Of a stretch of 64,000 nt of DNA, positions 17,640 through 26,970 are shown piece by piece. This DNA is from Kiloniella litopenaei. Its GTDB lineage: Bacteria > Pseudomonadota > Alphaproteobacteria > Kiloniellales > Kiloniellaceae. Under the pieces are notes generated by a model, which was not told the DNA's origin, searched no databases, and saw nothing but the letters and a program-made list of their open reading frames with translations. A program made the position numbers and the translations under genes. The stretch covers positions 62,001 through 126,000 of the forward strand of contig NZ_LANI01000005.1 of assembly GCF_000982415.1 (NCBI RefSeq), read 5' to 3'. Every line of letters begins with the position of its first letter. Positions within the stretch are counted from its first letter, which is position 1.

Positions 17640-18272
17640 TTATAGAAGTTTGAGGTTCAATATTGCTGCATCATCGTCAGACAAAGAATTGTACCTCGAC
17701 ACCTTCATAGTCCACTTTTTCTCTGCTTCGGTCAATTCCTCATCTACATTTCGACCCTTTAAAAGCAAAAATTCCGGATCTTTTTCCACCTTTGAAACCT
17801 CGAGGAAGGCTTGTGAAAAATCTAAAATCTTGGAAAGTGACGCAAATGCACGTGCTGTAAAGACATCCACAGGAAAAGGTTTGATCTTTTCAATACGGTT
17901 ATTATGGACCGTCAAACCTGCATCTGTTTCACGTGAAACTTCCCGCAAGAACATTGATTTTTTGAGATCAGATTCCATTGCATGAACGTCACCTGCCCCC
18001 AATATCGCAAGAATGAGAGCTGGAAAACCAGCACCACTGCCAAAATCAACGATCGTTTTTGTATGATCTGTCTTTGGAAGATATTTAATCAGCTGAGCGG
18101 AATCTAAAAAGTGGCGGGTCCATAGATCCGGTACAGTATTTTTACTCACCAGATTTATTGCTTTGTTCCATTTGACAAGAAGATCAGCATAACACTTTAG
18201 TTTATCCTCTGTTTCACGTGAAACAGGAATGTGCTTTTTAAGAAGATCAATTCCGGTAGTATCAAGCAACAT
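17640..18272 (-). CDS. rsmG: 16S rRNA (guanine-527-N7)-methyltransferase
   Basis: 210 residues. SAM-dependent methyltransferase that makes m7G527 in 16S rRNA; its loss gives low-level streptomycin resistance in other bacteria. The SAM-binding motif [16 protein letters not shown] and the [14 protein letters not shown] region are clear. The N-terminus overlaps the end of mnmG by 11 bp, so the two are translationally linked. Two parS-like sites lie inside this coding sequence (17925-17940 and 18210-18225), both reading through the gene without a stop. Confidence 0.95.
   Translation of the reverse strand: MLLDTTGIDLLKKHIPVSRETEDKLKCYADLLVKWNKAINLVSKNTVPDLWTRHFLDSAQLIKYLPKTDHTKTIVDFGSGAGFPALILAILGAGDVHAMESDLKKSMFLREVSRETDAGLTVHNNRIEKIKPFPVDVFTARAFASLSKILDFSQAFLEVSKVEKDPEFLLLKGRNVDEELTEAEKKWTMKVSRYNSLSDDDAAILNLKLL
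17925..17940. promoter_or_regulatory. parS site (TGTTTCACGTGAAACT)
   Basis: A 14-bp perfect palindrome GTTTCACGTGAAAC at 17926-17939 with one flanking mismatch to the 16-bp parS consensus. Inside rsmG, less than 1 kb from parA. Binding site for ParB. Confidence 0.88.
18210..18225. promoter_or_regulatory. parS site, perfect 16-bp palindrome
   Basis: TGTTTCACGTGAAACA, an exact match to the universal bacterial parS consensus, inside the 5' part of rsmG. Likely the strongest ParB loading site of the four. Confidence 0.95.
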
Positions 18273-20130
18273 AATTTTTATCTAATTTTCTGACATATCT
18301 TAAGAGAGCGACCAACGCAGCAGGTGTTACACCCGAAATACGCGATGCAGCTCCCAATGTTTCCGGTTTTGACTGATTGAGTTTTTGAACGATCTCATTG
18401 GACAAACTTGGCACAGATCCATAATCAAAATTATCAGGCAGCTTTAAAGCCTCATCTTTTCGAAAAGCTCTGATATCTGCATCCTGTCGCTCAATATAAC
18501 CGGCATAACTGGCATCAATTTCCAGCTGCTCGACAATGACCTGATCAAACTGCGAAAGCTCTGGCCACACTTTTGTGAGAACTTCTACAGTTACGTCAGG
18601 ATAGCGGAGTAAATCAAAGATTGATCTTCTCTGACCGTCCTTATTTACATTGATATTATAGGCAATCAACTCGTTAGGTGTCGCAGAATGTTCCTTTGCA
18701 AAAGCTCTAGCTTTTGAAAGTTCAGACATCTTTTTCTTAAATACAGAAGCTCTGTCTTCTCTAATACAGCCAATATCAAGCCCGATTGGTGTTAGACGCT
18801 GATCTGCGTTATCTGCGCGAAGTTTTAAACGATACTCTGCCCGGCTGGTAAACATACGGTAAGGCTCAGTAACGCCTAAGCTGACCAAATCGTCAATCAT
18901 GACCCCCATATAGGCATCAGCACGATCCAAAACAAAATCCCGTTCTGATCCTTTAGATTTTAAAGCAGCATTTACCCCAGCAATAAGACCTTGTGCCCCC
19001 GCCTCTTCATATCCTGTCGTTCCATTAATCTGCCCGGCAAAATAAAGGCCCTGAACTTTCAAAGTTTCCAAAGTAGGACGTAGTTCACGGGGGTCCACAT
19101 AGTCATACTCAATCGCATAGCCATGTTGCAGGATCTTTGCCTTCTCAAGTCCCGGGATTGTTTTCAGGAAGTCCTCTTGAACATCTTCGGGAAGAGAGGT
19201 TGAAATGCCATTCGGATAGACATTTACATCGTCCAGCCCTTCTGGTTCCAAAAAGATCTGATGGCGGTCTTTCTCTTTAAACCGCACAACCTTGTCTTCG
19301 ATAGAAGGGCAATAGCGCGGTCCCTTACTTTCAATCTGTCCGGAATACATCGGAGATTGATCTATATTTTCAGCAATAATATCGTGGGTATCAGTATTGG
19401 TATAGGTGATATGACAGGCAACCTGTTCCTGGGTAATTTCCTTTGTCATATAGGAAAAAGGTTCAGGTGGCGTATCCCCCGGCTGAACAACCAGATTGCT
19501 ATAATCTATTGTCCGGGTATCCAGTCGGGCCGGTGTACCCGTTTTCAAACGGCCCAATTCAAACCCAAAACGGGAAAGTGTCCTGGATAACCCGATAGCA
19601 GGTTCATCCCCTACCCGCCCGGCAGGAATTTGTTTTTTCCCAAGATGTATCAAACCGTTTAAAAAGGTTCCTGTTGTCAAAACAACAGCAGATGAAAGGA
19701 TTTTCTCTCCAGAAGCCGTGATCACACCACAACAAATATCATTTTCATCAAGAATAAGATCTTCAACAGGCGCTTCAAGAATTGTCAGGTTTTCCTGATC
19801 ATCCAACAGATCTTGAATGGCTTCTTTATAGAGCTTGCGATCAGCTTGTGCTCTTGGTCCACGAACAGCTGGACCTTTACTTCTGTTTAAAACACGAAAT
19901 TGAATGCCGCCACGGTCAATGGCTTTTCCCATCAAGCCATCAAGAGCATCAATTTCTCTTACCAGATGCCCTTTACCCAAACCGCCAATCGCAGGGTTAC
20001 AAGACATAACCCCGATCGTTGACTTTTTATGGGTTACAAGAAGTGTTGCCGCGCCCATTCTGGCAGCAGCAGCAGCAGCTTCTGTTCCAGCGTGTCCGCC
20101 GCCAACAACAATAACATCATAGTTTTTCAT
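18262..20130 (-). CDS. mnmG: tRNA uridine-5-carboxymethylaminomethyl modification enzyme MnmG (GidA)
   Basis: 622 residues. FAD-dependent partner of MnmE; together they install the (carboxymethyl)aminomethyl group on wobble U34 of certain tRNAs. The Rossmann FAD motif is at the N-terminus ([14 protein letters not shown]), followed by [21 protein letters not shown], the redox-cysteine region, [18 protein letters not shown] and the C-terminal helical MnmE-binding domain with the ending [16 protein letters not shown]. Full length. First gene of the run mnmG-rsmG-parA-parB. Confidence 0.98.
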   Translation of the reverse strand: MKNYDVIVVGGGHAGTEAAAAAARMGAATLLVTHKKSTIGVMSCNPAIGGLGKGHLVREIDALDGLMGKAIDRGGIQFRVLNRSKGPAVRGPRAQADRKLYKEAIQDLLDDQENLTILEAPVEDLILDENDICCGVITASGEKILSSAVVLTTGTFLNGLIHLGKKQIPAGRVGDEPAIGLSRTLSRFGFELGRLKTGTPARLDTRTIDYSNLVVQPGDTPPEPFSYMTKEITQEQVACHITYTNTDTHDIIAENIDQSPMYSGQIESKGPRYCPSIEDKVVRFKEKDRHQIFLEPEGLDDVNVYPNGISTSLPEDVQEDFLKTIPGLEKAKILQHGYAIEYDYVDPRELRPTLETLKVQGLYFAGQINGTTGYEEAGAQGLIAGVNAALKSKGSERDFVLDRADAYMGVMIDDLVSLGVTEPYRMFTSRAEYRLKLRADNADQRLTPIGLDIGCIREDRASVFKKKMSELSKARAFAKEHSATPNELIAYNINVNKDGQRRSIFDLLRYPDVTVEVLTKVWPELSQFDQVIVEQLEIDASYAGYIERQDADIRAFRKDEALKLPDNFDYGSVPSLSNEIVQKLNQSKPETLGAASRISGVTPAALVALLRYVRKLDKNYVA

Positions 20131-20187
20131 AGCTGATCGCTTTACTGTATTTTAGAATATTAAAAATACTCTGGACAAATTTATAAG

Positions 20188-20376
20188 CTATTTGCCAAGA
20201 GCATCCTTAATCTTCTGATCTGTTTTATATTGGCTCAAAGCATAAACAGACCAGATAGCTGCTACAGGCCAACCAATTAAAGTGATCTGTAGAATAAGAC
20301 AAATGATACCGGCAAAAGGTCTTCCGATTGTAAAAAACTGAAGCCACGGAATTAGCAAAGCCAATAGTAAACGCAT
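20188..20376 (-). CDS. small Pmp3/YqaE-like membrane protein
   Basis: 62 residues from ATG 20376 (an in-frame start nine codons earlier at 20403 is possible). Two hydrophobic segments, LLLALLIPWLQFFTIGRPFAG and the next helix around residues 24-45, end in a short polar tail (YKTDQKIKDALGK). The IPWLQFFTIGRP sequence and layout match a common proteobacterial small protein of the YqaE/Pmp3 class, inner-membrane peptides of unclear function. It lies between mnmE and mnmG on the same strand. A parS-like site lies 115 bp upstream. Confidence 0.75.
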   Translation of the reverse strand: MRLLLALLIPWLQFFTIGRPFAGIICLILQITLIGWPVAAIWSVYALSQYKTDQKIKDALGK

Positions 20377-20490
20377 TCTCTTCCCCTTAAGAAGTCTCTT
20401 CAAACTTTTCTATGAAATAATAATAAGCGAGAATTCATAGATAGATTTGTTCTCAACTTATTTTACAGTCATATTTATATAAACATGATC

Positions 20491-20506
20491 CGTTTCACGT
20501 GAAACA
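20491..20506. promoter_or_regulatory. parS site (CGTTTCACGTGAAACA)
   Basis: The 14-bp perfect palindrome GTTTCACGTGAAAC with one outer mismatch to the 16-bp consensus. It lies in the gap between mnmE and the small membrane-protein gene. Confidence 0.88.
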
Positions 20507-20544
20507 TCTTCACAAAACACTTCACTTATGTAAGCTAACTCAGC

Positions 20545-21900
20545 CTATTTTCCAATGCAAAAATCACGGAAAATAACATCTAACAACTCTTCAACATCCA
20601 CTTTTCCAGTAATCCGTCCAAGATAACGTGTGGCAAGACGAAGATCTTCGGCACAAAGTTCTGGCAGATCAGTTTCGAGTGATCGTCCAAGGGAATCCAG
20701 ACACTCCTGTAAAGCCGATCTGTGACGTTGGCGCGTTATACCAGAAGAGCTACCTGACAGTCCCATATTGGCAACAACCCAGGTGTTCAACTTTTCTAGT
20801 AAAGCATCAATCCCCTCTCCTGTTTTTGTGGAGATTTTAGTGACATCAAAATCTGAAAGAGAAACAGGAGTTATTTCATTATCATCCGTTTTGTCACATT
20901 TATTGATCGCGACAAAAGAGCTGGTAGAACTCAATAGTCTTAAAGTTTCCTGATCAAAGTTGTCACTGTCTTCTATATCAAAAACGGCCAGACATAAATC
21001 AGCAGACTCTGCATGTAATTTCGCACGTCTTATTCCCTCGAGCTCAATGCCGTCTGTCGTGTTTTCTTCTATTTCTCTTAGACCAGCTGTATCAGAAACA
21101 ATAACCGGGTAACCAGACAGATCGAGATGAACTTCAATAATATCCCTTGTTGTCCCTGCTACATCAGAAACAATCGCGACTTCACGTCGTGCCAAAACGT
21201 TCAGAAGTGACGATTTACCCGCGTTAGGGGGACCAACAATTGCTATTTTAATGCCATTACGTAATCGTTCACCACGATGACTATCATCAAGATGATGTCT
21301 AATGTCTTCTCTTAATTCCTCTATCTTGTGTTTAACCTGATCAGAAATTCCCTCTTCCAGCTCTTCATCAGGGAAGTCAATTTCAGCTTCCAGATAAGCC
21401 AGCATTCGAACCAGACGATCTCTCCACCCTTCGACAAGTTTGGAAAGTTCTCCATCCATTTGACGAATGGCCTGCTTCCTTTGCGCTTCGGTTTCGGCAG
21501 CAATAAGATCGGATAGTCCCTCTACTTCTGTTAAATCGAGCTTGTCATTATCAAAAGCACGTCGGGTAAATTCACCAGCTTCAGCCGGACGAAAACCAGG
21601 CAATTTTGCCAAAGCTTCAATGGTACCATCCACAACTGCACGACCACCATGAAGGTGCAGTTCAACAACATCTTCCCCCGTAAAACTGCCAGGACCCGGA
21701 AACCAAAGCGCCAAACACCGATCAAGTTCAGCTTTGTCCTCGGGATCAAAAAGCTTTATGAGTGCTGCAATCCGTGGTTCTGGAAAGGAAGATGACATTT
21801 CCTGCAAAACAAATCTGGCTTTACTGCCAGATATTCTGATCACAGCAACCCCGGCCTGTCCCGGTGCTGTTGATAGGGCAAAAATTGTTTCGGAAGTCAT
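20545..21900 (-). CDS. mnmE: tRNA modification GTPase MnmE (TrmE)
   Basis: 451 residues. GTPase that works with MnmG on wobble uridine. The N-terminal folate-binding domain (TIFALSTAPGQAGVAVIRISG, ELHLHGG) is followed by a helical domain with the inserted G domain: Walker A GPPNAGKSSLLN, DTAGLRE and NKCD. The C-terminal motif CIGK with its conserved cysteine ends the protein. Complete. Leftward, about 170 bp upstream of the small membrane-protein gene. Confidence 0.98.
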   Translation of the reverse strand: MTSETIFALSTAPGQAGVAVIRISGSKARFVLQEMSSSFPEPRIAALIKLFDPEDKAELDRCLALWFPGPGSFTGEDVVELHLHGGRAVVDGTIEALAKLPGFRPAEAGEFTRRAFDNDKLDLTEVEGLSDLIAAETEAQRKQAIRQMDGELSKLVEGWRDRLVRMLAYLEAEIDFPDEELEEGISDQVKHKIEELREDIRHHLDDSHRGERLRNGIKIAIVGPPNAGKSSLLNVLARREVAIVSDVAGTTRDIIEVHLDLSGYPVIVSDTAGLREIEENTTDGIELEGIRRAKLHAESADLCLAVFDIEDSDNFDQETLRLLSSTSSFVAINKCDKTDDNEITPVSLSDFDVTKISTKTGEGIDALLEKLNTWVVANMGLSGSSSGITRQRHRSALQECLDSLGRSLETDLPELCAEDLRLATRYLGRITGKVDVEELLDVIFRDFCIGK

Positions 21901-22080
21901 CTTGTCTAAACCAATACGAGTTTTGTGCGCAATTCACCAGAATTCATATACAGGTGGAATTGCACATTAACCGCAGATAATCAGCGGGTCAAAAGCCTTT
22001 ATTACATAGCAGAACTGCGAAAGTTCATGATCCAGGGAAATTAAACCAACGCCAATTTTCTATTTAGATAATACCCATAA

Positions 22081-22332
22081 TTACTTGGTTGTTTTTGATG
22101 AACTATCTTTGGAAAATTGAGACCAGAACATCTTTTGCATTTGATCAAACCCTTGCATAGAAGCTGGCATCCAGGTTTTCATCAAGGTTTCAGGATCACT
22201 TGATTGAATAGTTTCCATCATTCTTTTTCTGACTTCTTCCATCGCTTCTTTCTGAAGCTCGGAAACGTCGGGAAGCCCTAAAAACTGACGCGCTTCCTCC
22301 GGGGTACAGTCTACATCAAAAGTGATTTTCAT
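22081..22332 (-). CDS. DUF6489 family small protein
   Basis: 83 residues. A highly charged, mostly helical small protein beginning MKITFDVDCTPEEARQFLGLPDV, with a Met- and Glu-rich middle and the conserved-looking DPETLMKTWMPASMQGFDQMQKMFWSQF. This matches a family seen next to mnmE or rho in many alphaproteobacteria; its function is unknown. It resembles small phasin-like or polyhydroxyalkanoate-associated proteins in composition (helical, Gln/Met-rich), but I would not assign that role. A parS-like site lies 86 bp upstream of its start. Confidence 0.8.
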   Translation of the reverse strand: MKITFDVDCTPEEARQFLGLPDVSELQKEAMEEVRKRMMETIQSSDPETLMKTWMPASMQGFDQMQKMFWSQFSKDSSSKTTK

Positions 22333-22417
22333 TGGTATGTCCTGAATTTAAAGCAATTGATAAAAGTTACACTACCTTACTTACAGAAAAAGAATTACAA
22401 ATTTTTATATCTACGTT

Positions 22418-22433
22418 TGTTTCCCGTGAAACA
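22418..22433. promoter_or_regulatory. parS-like site, one internal mismatch
   Basis: TGTTTCCCGTGAAACA: one base off the perfect 16-bp palindrome. In the short gap between the PAP2 phosphatase gene and the DUF6489 gene. Probably a weaker ParB site. Confidence 0.7.
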
Positions 22434-22464
22434 TTCACAGAAAACATTTCTTTGGCGAAATAAT

Positions 22465-23211
22465 TTAATTCCAATTTTTGCTCAAACTCACCAAAGGTTC
22501 TCTGGCAAAAAACCAGCACACAATCTTACGAGTAACAGTAAGTATTGGCGTATAAATCATCCAGATCGTTACCATAAAGGCCAGGAAAACACCACCGATA
22601 GCAACATCTCCAAACCAGTGCCCTCCCCCGACAAGTCTTGGACTGGCGTTGATAAGTGCAAAGAAGCTTACGAGAATTCCATAGGACGTTCCAAAATATC
22701 GCCACATGAAAATAACGGAAATAAAAGAAATAGCAGCATGATCACTGGGAAATGATTTCCTTGTTCCTGTTTTAACCTCTATCCAGGAAACAAGATCATT
22801 TATATTTACAAAAGGTGTAAGAACCTGTGACGGGCTTTGGTGATAATACAGCTCAAACCCACGGGAAATTATTATCATCGTTATAGCAACAGAGATGATG
22901 AGAAGAAAAACTCTGGCAAGGCGTTCTTGAAAAGAAGTTTTCCTGTTTAACACAACGTACCAAAGGCAGATAGATGCTAAAAATAACCCGCTTAAACTGT
23001 CAAAAATTTTACTGTTGGTGAAGGCCCAATAGTTATTCCAAAGGGTACGACCTTCCTGTAGAGAACCATTTAAATAGAAAAATATCTGCTCGTCCCAAGG
23101 CGTTTTAAATCCATGGTCTATAGAAAAATAAACAACCAGACCAACAAGTAGGTTTCCCAGAAATAATTTCTTAATATTCCATGCCGACAGCTTTTGATCA
23201 GAATTATTCAC
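22465..23211 (-). CDS. PAP2-superfamily membrane phosphatase
   Basis: 248 residues from a GTG start (AAGGG about 7 bases upstream). Integral membrane protein with about five to six helices. The catalytic motifs of PAP2 enzymes are in KSFPSDHAAISF and in SPRLVGGGHWFGDVAIGG, which supplies the histidine nucleophile and the supporting aspartate. Such enzymes remove phosphate from lipid phosphates such as phosphatidate, undecaprenyl diphosphate or phosphatidylglycerophosphate; the substrate here is unknown. It is divergent from ogt. Confidence 0.87.
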   Translation of the reverse strand: MNNSDQKLSAWNIKKLFLGNLLVGLVVYFSIDHGFKTPWDEQIFFYLNGSLQEGRTLWNNYWAFTNSKIFDSLSGLFLASICLWYVVLNRKTSFQERLARVFLLIISVAITMIIISRGFELYYHQSPSQVLTPFVNINDLVSWIEVKTGTRKSFPSDHAAISFISVIFMWRYFGTSYGILVSFFALINASPRLVGGGHWFGDVAIGGVFLAFMVTIWMIYTPILTVTRKIVCWFFAREPLVSLSKNWN

Positions 23212-23364
23212 ACCTGTGCCCTTAATTATTTTAGTGGTTGGTTTTCTCTACCAAACATCACCAAATATGCTGTTATAATATCGTAAAACAATAAAAAACG
23301 TTATCATGCAGTACGCACGTTTTTTCCTAATCCTATTATAAGCGTCTGACAACCGGGAACTTCT

Positions 23365-23874
23365 ATGTATCACTTAACCTTTCCTTCGCCACAAGGCTAT
23401 TTGGATGTAGCAGAAGAAGATAATAAAATCGTTCGATTGCAATGGATTAGTGATAAAAATCTGTATGAACAATCCTCTACGACATTGCTTTTAAAATGTA
23501 AAAAACAACTAAAAGAATACTTTAGCGGGGAACGAAATAATTTTGATGATATTCCCCTGGCCCCAAAGGGGACAGATTTTCAAAAAAATGTGTGGCAAGC
23601 CTTATACAAAATTCCCTATGGAAAGGTAAAAACCTATGGCGATATTGCCCATGAGGTTAAGTCAGTTGCAAGAGCAGTAGGTGGTGCTTGTGGTGCAAAC
23701 CCTATCCCCATCATTATCCCTTGCCATCGTGTCATTGCTGGAAATCAGGCTCTCGGCGGTTTTTCCGGTGGTGAAGGCGGAAAATCCAAAAAAGAGCTCT
23801 TATTTCTCGAAGGTTATAAACACTTTGAAAAAAATCAGCTTGAAAAAAAACAGCCAAGTCTTCCCGGGCTTTAA
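23365..23874 (+). CDS. ogt: methylated-DNA-[protein]-cysteine S-methyltransferase
   Basis: 169 residues. Suicide repair protein that moves the methyl group from O6-methylguanine to its own cysteine. The acceptor is C120 in the signature IIIPCHRVIAG, followed by LGGFSGGEGGKSKKELL. The DNA-binding helix-turn-helix (YGKVKTYGDIAHEV) with its arginine finger region VARAVGGACGANP is intact. It is the Ogt-length form without the Ada activator domain. The quinone oxidoreductase gene follows after 57 bp. Confidence 0.95.
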   Translation: MYHLTFPSPQGYLDVAEEDNKIVRLQWISDKNLYEQSSTTLLLKCKKQLKEYFSGERNNFDDIPLAPKGTDFQKNVWQALYKIPYGKVKTYGDIAHEVKSVARAVGGACGANPIPIIIPCHRVIAGNQALGGFSGGEGGKSKKELLFLEGYKHFEKNQLEKKQPSLPGL

Positions 23875-23931
23875 ATTTCAGTTAAACAACCCCGAAACAA
23901 ATTTTAATAACCATACAAACACAGGTGCAAC

Positions 23932-24915
23932 ATGAACAAAGGCATTAAATTTTATGAATATGGCGGACCGGAAGTTCTTCACTATGAAGACATAGAAATT
24001 GGCAAACCAGGCAAAGGCGAGATAAGGCTAAAACAAACCGCCATCGGACTTAATTTTATAGATGTTTATCATAGAACAGGTCTCTATCCTCAACCTTCAC
24101 TTCCTTCGGGTATAGGGTTGGAAGCAGCAGGGATTATTGAAGATATTGGTCCCGGCGTCACAGATCTCCATGTCGGAGACAGAGTTGCCTATGGCACCGG
24201 CCCCATAGGCTCTTATGTTGAACACAGAATAATTCCAGCCGATAAAGTCATTCTTATACCTGAAAGAATTTCTGATGAAGAAGCTGCCTCGGTAATGCTA
24301 CAAGGAATGACCACAGAATATCTGATTAGACGCACCTATTGTGTCCAGCCCGGTGACTTTGTTCTTTTCCATGCTGCTGCCGGTGGTGTCGGATCATTGG
24401 CTATCCAATGGCTCAATGCATTAGGCGCAACTGTTATCGGGACAGTCGGCTCGGAAGAAAAAGCGGAAATAGCCAAAACAAAAGGCTGTCACCACACGAT
24501 AAATTACAAAAGAGAGAATTTTGTCGAACGGGTTAAAGATATTACGGATGGTAAAGGCGTAAACGTCGTTTATGATTCTGTCGGAAAAGATACTTTCGAA
24601 GGATCCCTCGATTGTCTGAAGGTTCGCGGCACCATGGTAACCTTTGGTAATGCATCCGGCCCCGTTCCTGCCATAGAACCTCTTATACTCAATGCAAAGG
24701 GTGGAATTTATCTGACACGTCCAAGTTTGGCCCACTATTGCGGGACTCACGGCGAAATGACTGCTTCAGCAAATTCCCTGTTCCAGGCCATTTCTTCCGG
24801 CGCGATACAGATTGATGTCAACCAAAGCTACGCTTTGTACGATGCGCGTAAAGCGCATGAAGATTTGGAAGCAAGGAAAACAACAGGATCTACCATTCTT
24901 GTTCCCCAGCATTAA
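23932..24915 (+). CDS. NADPH:quinone oxidoreductase (MDR family)
   Basis: 327 residues. Medium-chain dehydrogenase/reductase without the zinc ligands, in the quinone oxidoreductase group. N-terminal LNFIDVYHRTGLYP and PSGIGLEAAGIIEDIGP, then the Rossmann motif FHAAAGGVGSLAIQWLNALG for NADPH, and GKGVNVVYDSVGKDTF. It reduces quinones or other electrophilic carbonyls by one or two electrons. Co-directional with ogt (57 bp gap) and convergent with rho, with a shared terminator between them. Confidence 0.92.
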   Translation: MNKGIKFYEYGGPEVLHYEDIEIGKPGKGEIRLKQTAIGLNFIDVYHRTGLYPQPSLPSGIGLEAAGIIEDIGPGVTDLHVGDRVAYGTGPIGSYVEHRIIPADKVILIPERISDEEAASVMLQGMTTEYLIRRTYCVQPGDFVLFHAAAGGVGSLAIQWLNALGATVIGTVGSEEKAEIAKTKGCHHTINYKRENFVERVKDITDGKGVNVVYDSVGKDTFEGSLDCLKVRGTMVTFGNASGPVPAIEPLILNAKGGIYLTRPSLAHYCGTHGEMTASANSLFQAISSGAIQIDVNQSYALYDARKAHEDLEARKTTGSTILVPQH

Positions 24916-24943
24916 GAAAAAATCAGAAACTACCATAAATAAA

Positions 24944-24976
24944 AAGGGCTACCAAAGATAACTGGCAGCCCTTATT
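24944..24976. terminator. terminator between qor-like gene and rho
   Basis: Stem AAGGGCT / AGCCCTT extended by ACC / GG pairs, flanked by an A-run on the left and TT-rich sequence on the right, in the gap between two convergent genes. It can act in both directions. Confidence 0.75.
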
Positions 24977-25006
24977 CCCTTGAGAAACTAATAAATTGGT
25001 TCTCAA

Positions 25007-26263
25007 TTACTGATTCATAGAATCAAAGAATTCGTCATTATTTTTGGATGATTTCAGTTTATCAACCAGGAACTCAACAGAATCTGTCACACCCATCGGT
25101 GTAAGAATACGGCGGAGTACCCACATTTTACTCAATGTTGCTTTGTCGACCAGCAACTCTTCCTTACGTGTACCGGATTTGCTGATATCAATCGCAGGAT
25201 AGGTACGTTTATCAGAAAGTTTACGGTCCAGAACAATTTCAGAGTTACCAGTACCTTTAAATTCTTCGAAGATCACTTCGTCCATACGGCTACCGGTATC
25301 GATAAGAGCCGTAGAGATGATCGTCAGGCTACCGCCCTCTTCAATGTTACGTGCAGCACCAAAGAAGCGTTTAGGACGCTGTAGCGCGTTTGCATCGACA
25401 CCACCGGTCAAAACTTTACCAGAGCTTGGAACAACAGTGTTATAAGCGCGAGCTAGACGCGTGATGGAATCAAGAAGGATAACAACGTCTTTTTTGTGTT
25501 CAACCAGACGCTTTGCCTTTTCCAAAACCATTTCAGTTACCTGAACATGGCGATGAGCTGGCTCATCAAAGGTAGAGCTAACAACTTCACCTTTCACGGA
25601 ACGTGCCATGTCTGTGACCTCTTCCGGACGTTCATCAATCAGAAGAACAATCAGGAAAACTTCGGGATGATTTGCCACAATCGACTGCGCAATATTCTGC
25701 ATCAAGACTGTTTTACCGGTTCTTGGCGGCGCTACGATCAATGCTCGCTGACCTTTACCAAGTGGAGTCACAAGGTCGATCACGCGGGTTGTCATGTCTT
25801 TTTTTGTTGGATCATCAAGCTCAAGCTTGAGTTTTTCATCCGGATAAAGCGGTGTCAGGTTGTCAAAATTAATTCTGTGACGCGAAGATTCCGGTTGATC
25901 AAAATTTATCTGATTAACTTTTAACAAAGCAAAATATCGTTCACCATCTTTGGGCGCACGAATTTGTCCTTCGACAGTATCACCTGTTCTTAACCCAAAA
26001 CGCCTTACCTGACTTGGGCTGACATAGATATCATCAGGCCCTGGCAGATAGTTTGATTCCGGCGCTCGGAGAAAACCAAATCCATCTTGTAAAATTTCCA
26101 AAACGCCTGAGCCAAAAATAGGCACATCGTTCTCAGCCATTTGTTTGAGGATGGCGAACATCATGTCCTGCTTTCGCAGGGTGCTGGCGTTCTCTACTTC
26201 AAGTTCCTCTGCAAGCTTAAGAAGCTCTGCGGGACTTTTTACTTTGAGATCTTGTAAGTTCAT
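25007..26263 (-). CDS. rho: transcription termination factor Rho
   Basis: 418 residues, the compact form without a long insertion. Hexameric RNA helicase that ends untranslated transcripts. N-terminal RNA-binding domain with GFLRAP...[20 protein letters not shown]. The ATPase Walker A is [11 protein letters not shown] (Arg where many have Lys-Ala), followed by [27 protein letters not shown] and the Q-loop [23 protein letters not shown] at 26263. A 241-bp leader separates it from hemJ upstream on the same strand; Rho genes are often autoregulated there. Confidence 0.98.
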   Translation of the reverse strand: MNLQDLKVKSPAELLKLAEELEVENASTLRKQDMMFAILKQMAENDVPIFGSGVLEILQDGFGFLRAPESNYLPGPDDIYVSPSQVRRFGLRTGDTVEGQIRAPKDGERYFALLKVNQINFDQPESSRHRINFDNLTPLYPDEKLKLELDDPTKKDMTTRVIDLVTPLGKGQRALIVAPPRTGKTVLMQNIAQSIVANHPEVFLIVLLIDERPEEVTDMARSVKGEVVSSTFDEPAHRHVQVTEMVLEKAKRLVEHKKDVVILLDSITRLARAYNTVVPSSGKVLTGGVDANALQRPKRFFGAARNIEEGGSLTIISTALIDTGSRMDEVIFEEFKGTGNSEIVLDRKLSDKRTYPAIDISKSGTRKEELLVDKATLSKMWVLRRILTPMGVTDSVEFLVDKLKSSKNNDEFFDSMNQ

Positions 26264-26504
26264 ATGATGGAAAAGTTTGGTTCAGTTAAGAATGAACGAG
26301 ATGATAAGGATGCAACAAACAAGTTAAGATTTATAAAAGGCTTCGTCTTTTATTACGACGATCCTCAAAGACCTGATATCCTGTTGCAATGTAAATCGGA
26401 GTAACGGGCTGTTGAAGTTGGCCCACGTTTGCTAGCGGGGTGAATTATAGTACCTCAAAAAGGAAGTCAAGTAAAAGAATTCTCGCGTGGACTAAATTTT
26501 AGAC

Positions 26505-26948
26505 TCAAAATGGCTTCACAACTGCAAAAATAACGATAGCAATCATTAAAATTGTCGGAATTTCATTGGCATAGCGATAAAAACGTTCGCTTCGTGTGTT
26601 TTTGTCCACTTGGAAAGCTTTCATCCACTTTCCTGCGATTTCATGAAAAACAGTCAAAGCAATCAAAAGCGTAAGTTTGCCATGAAACCAGCCATCGCTA
26701 TAGGCTTCGATGTTTAAAACCAAAAGAATACCAAAAAGCCAGCTGGCCATCATTGCCGGGTTCATTATGAAGCGAAAGAGTTTTCGCTCCATAACTTTAA
26801 AAATCTCTGACCGTTCAGAACCAACAGGAACTTGGGTATGATAAACAAAAATGCGCGGAAGATAGAGCAAACCTGCCATCCATGAGATAACAGAAATAAT
26901 ATGCAGAGCTTTTATCCAGAGATAGCCCTCACCCAAAAATCCACCCAT
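26505..26948 (-). CDS. hemJ: protoporphyrinogen IX oxidase HemJ
   Basis: 147 residues with four predicted transmembrane helices. HemJ is the haem-binding membrane protein that oxidises protoporphyrinogen IX in bacteria lacking HemG and HemY. The conserved H16 in LWIKALHIISVISWMAGLLYLPRIFVYH and the helix pairs RFIMNPAMMASWLFGILL and KLTLLIALTVFHEIAGKWM are typical. It follows hemE by 22 bp in the same direction, so the two haem genes form an operon, and their rho linkage is common in alphaproteobacteria. Confidence 0.94.
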   Translation of the reverse strand: MGGFLGEGYLWIKALHIISVISWMAGLLYLPRIFVYHTQVPVGSERSEIFKVMERKLFRFIMNPAMMASWLFGILLVLNIEAYSDGWFHGKLTLLIALTVFHEIAGKWMKAFQVDKNTRSERFYRYANEIPTILMIAIVIFAVVKPF

Positions 26949-26970
26949 TTGTCAGAAATTCCCGTTTAAT

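Noticed and set aside
20491-20506. Palindrome read as a terminator
   Set aside because: No T-run, and the sequence is the parS palindrome seen three more times nearby.
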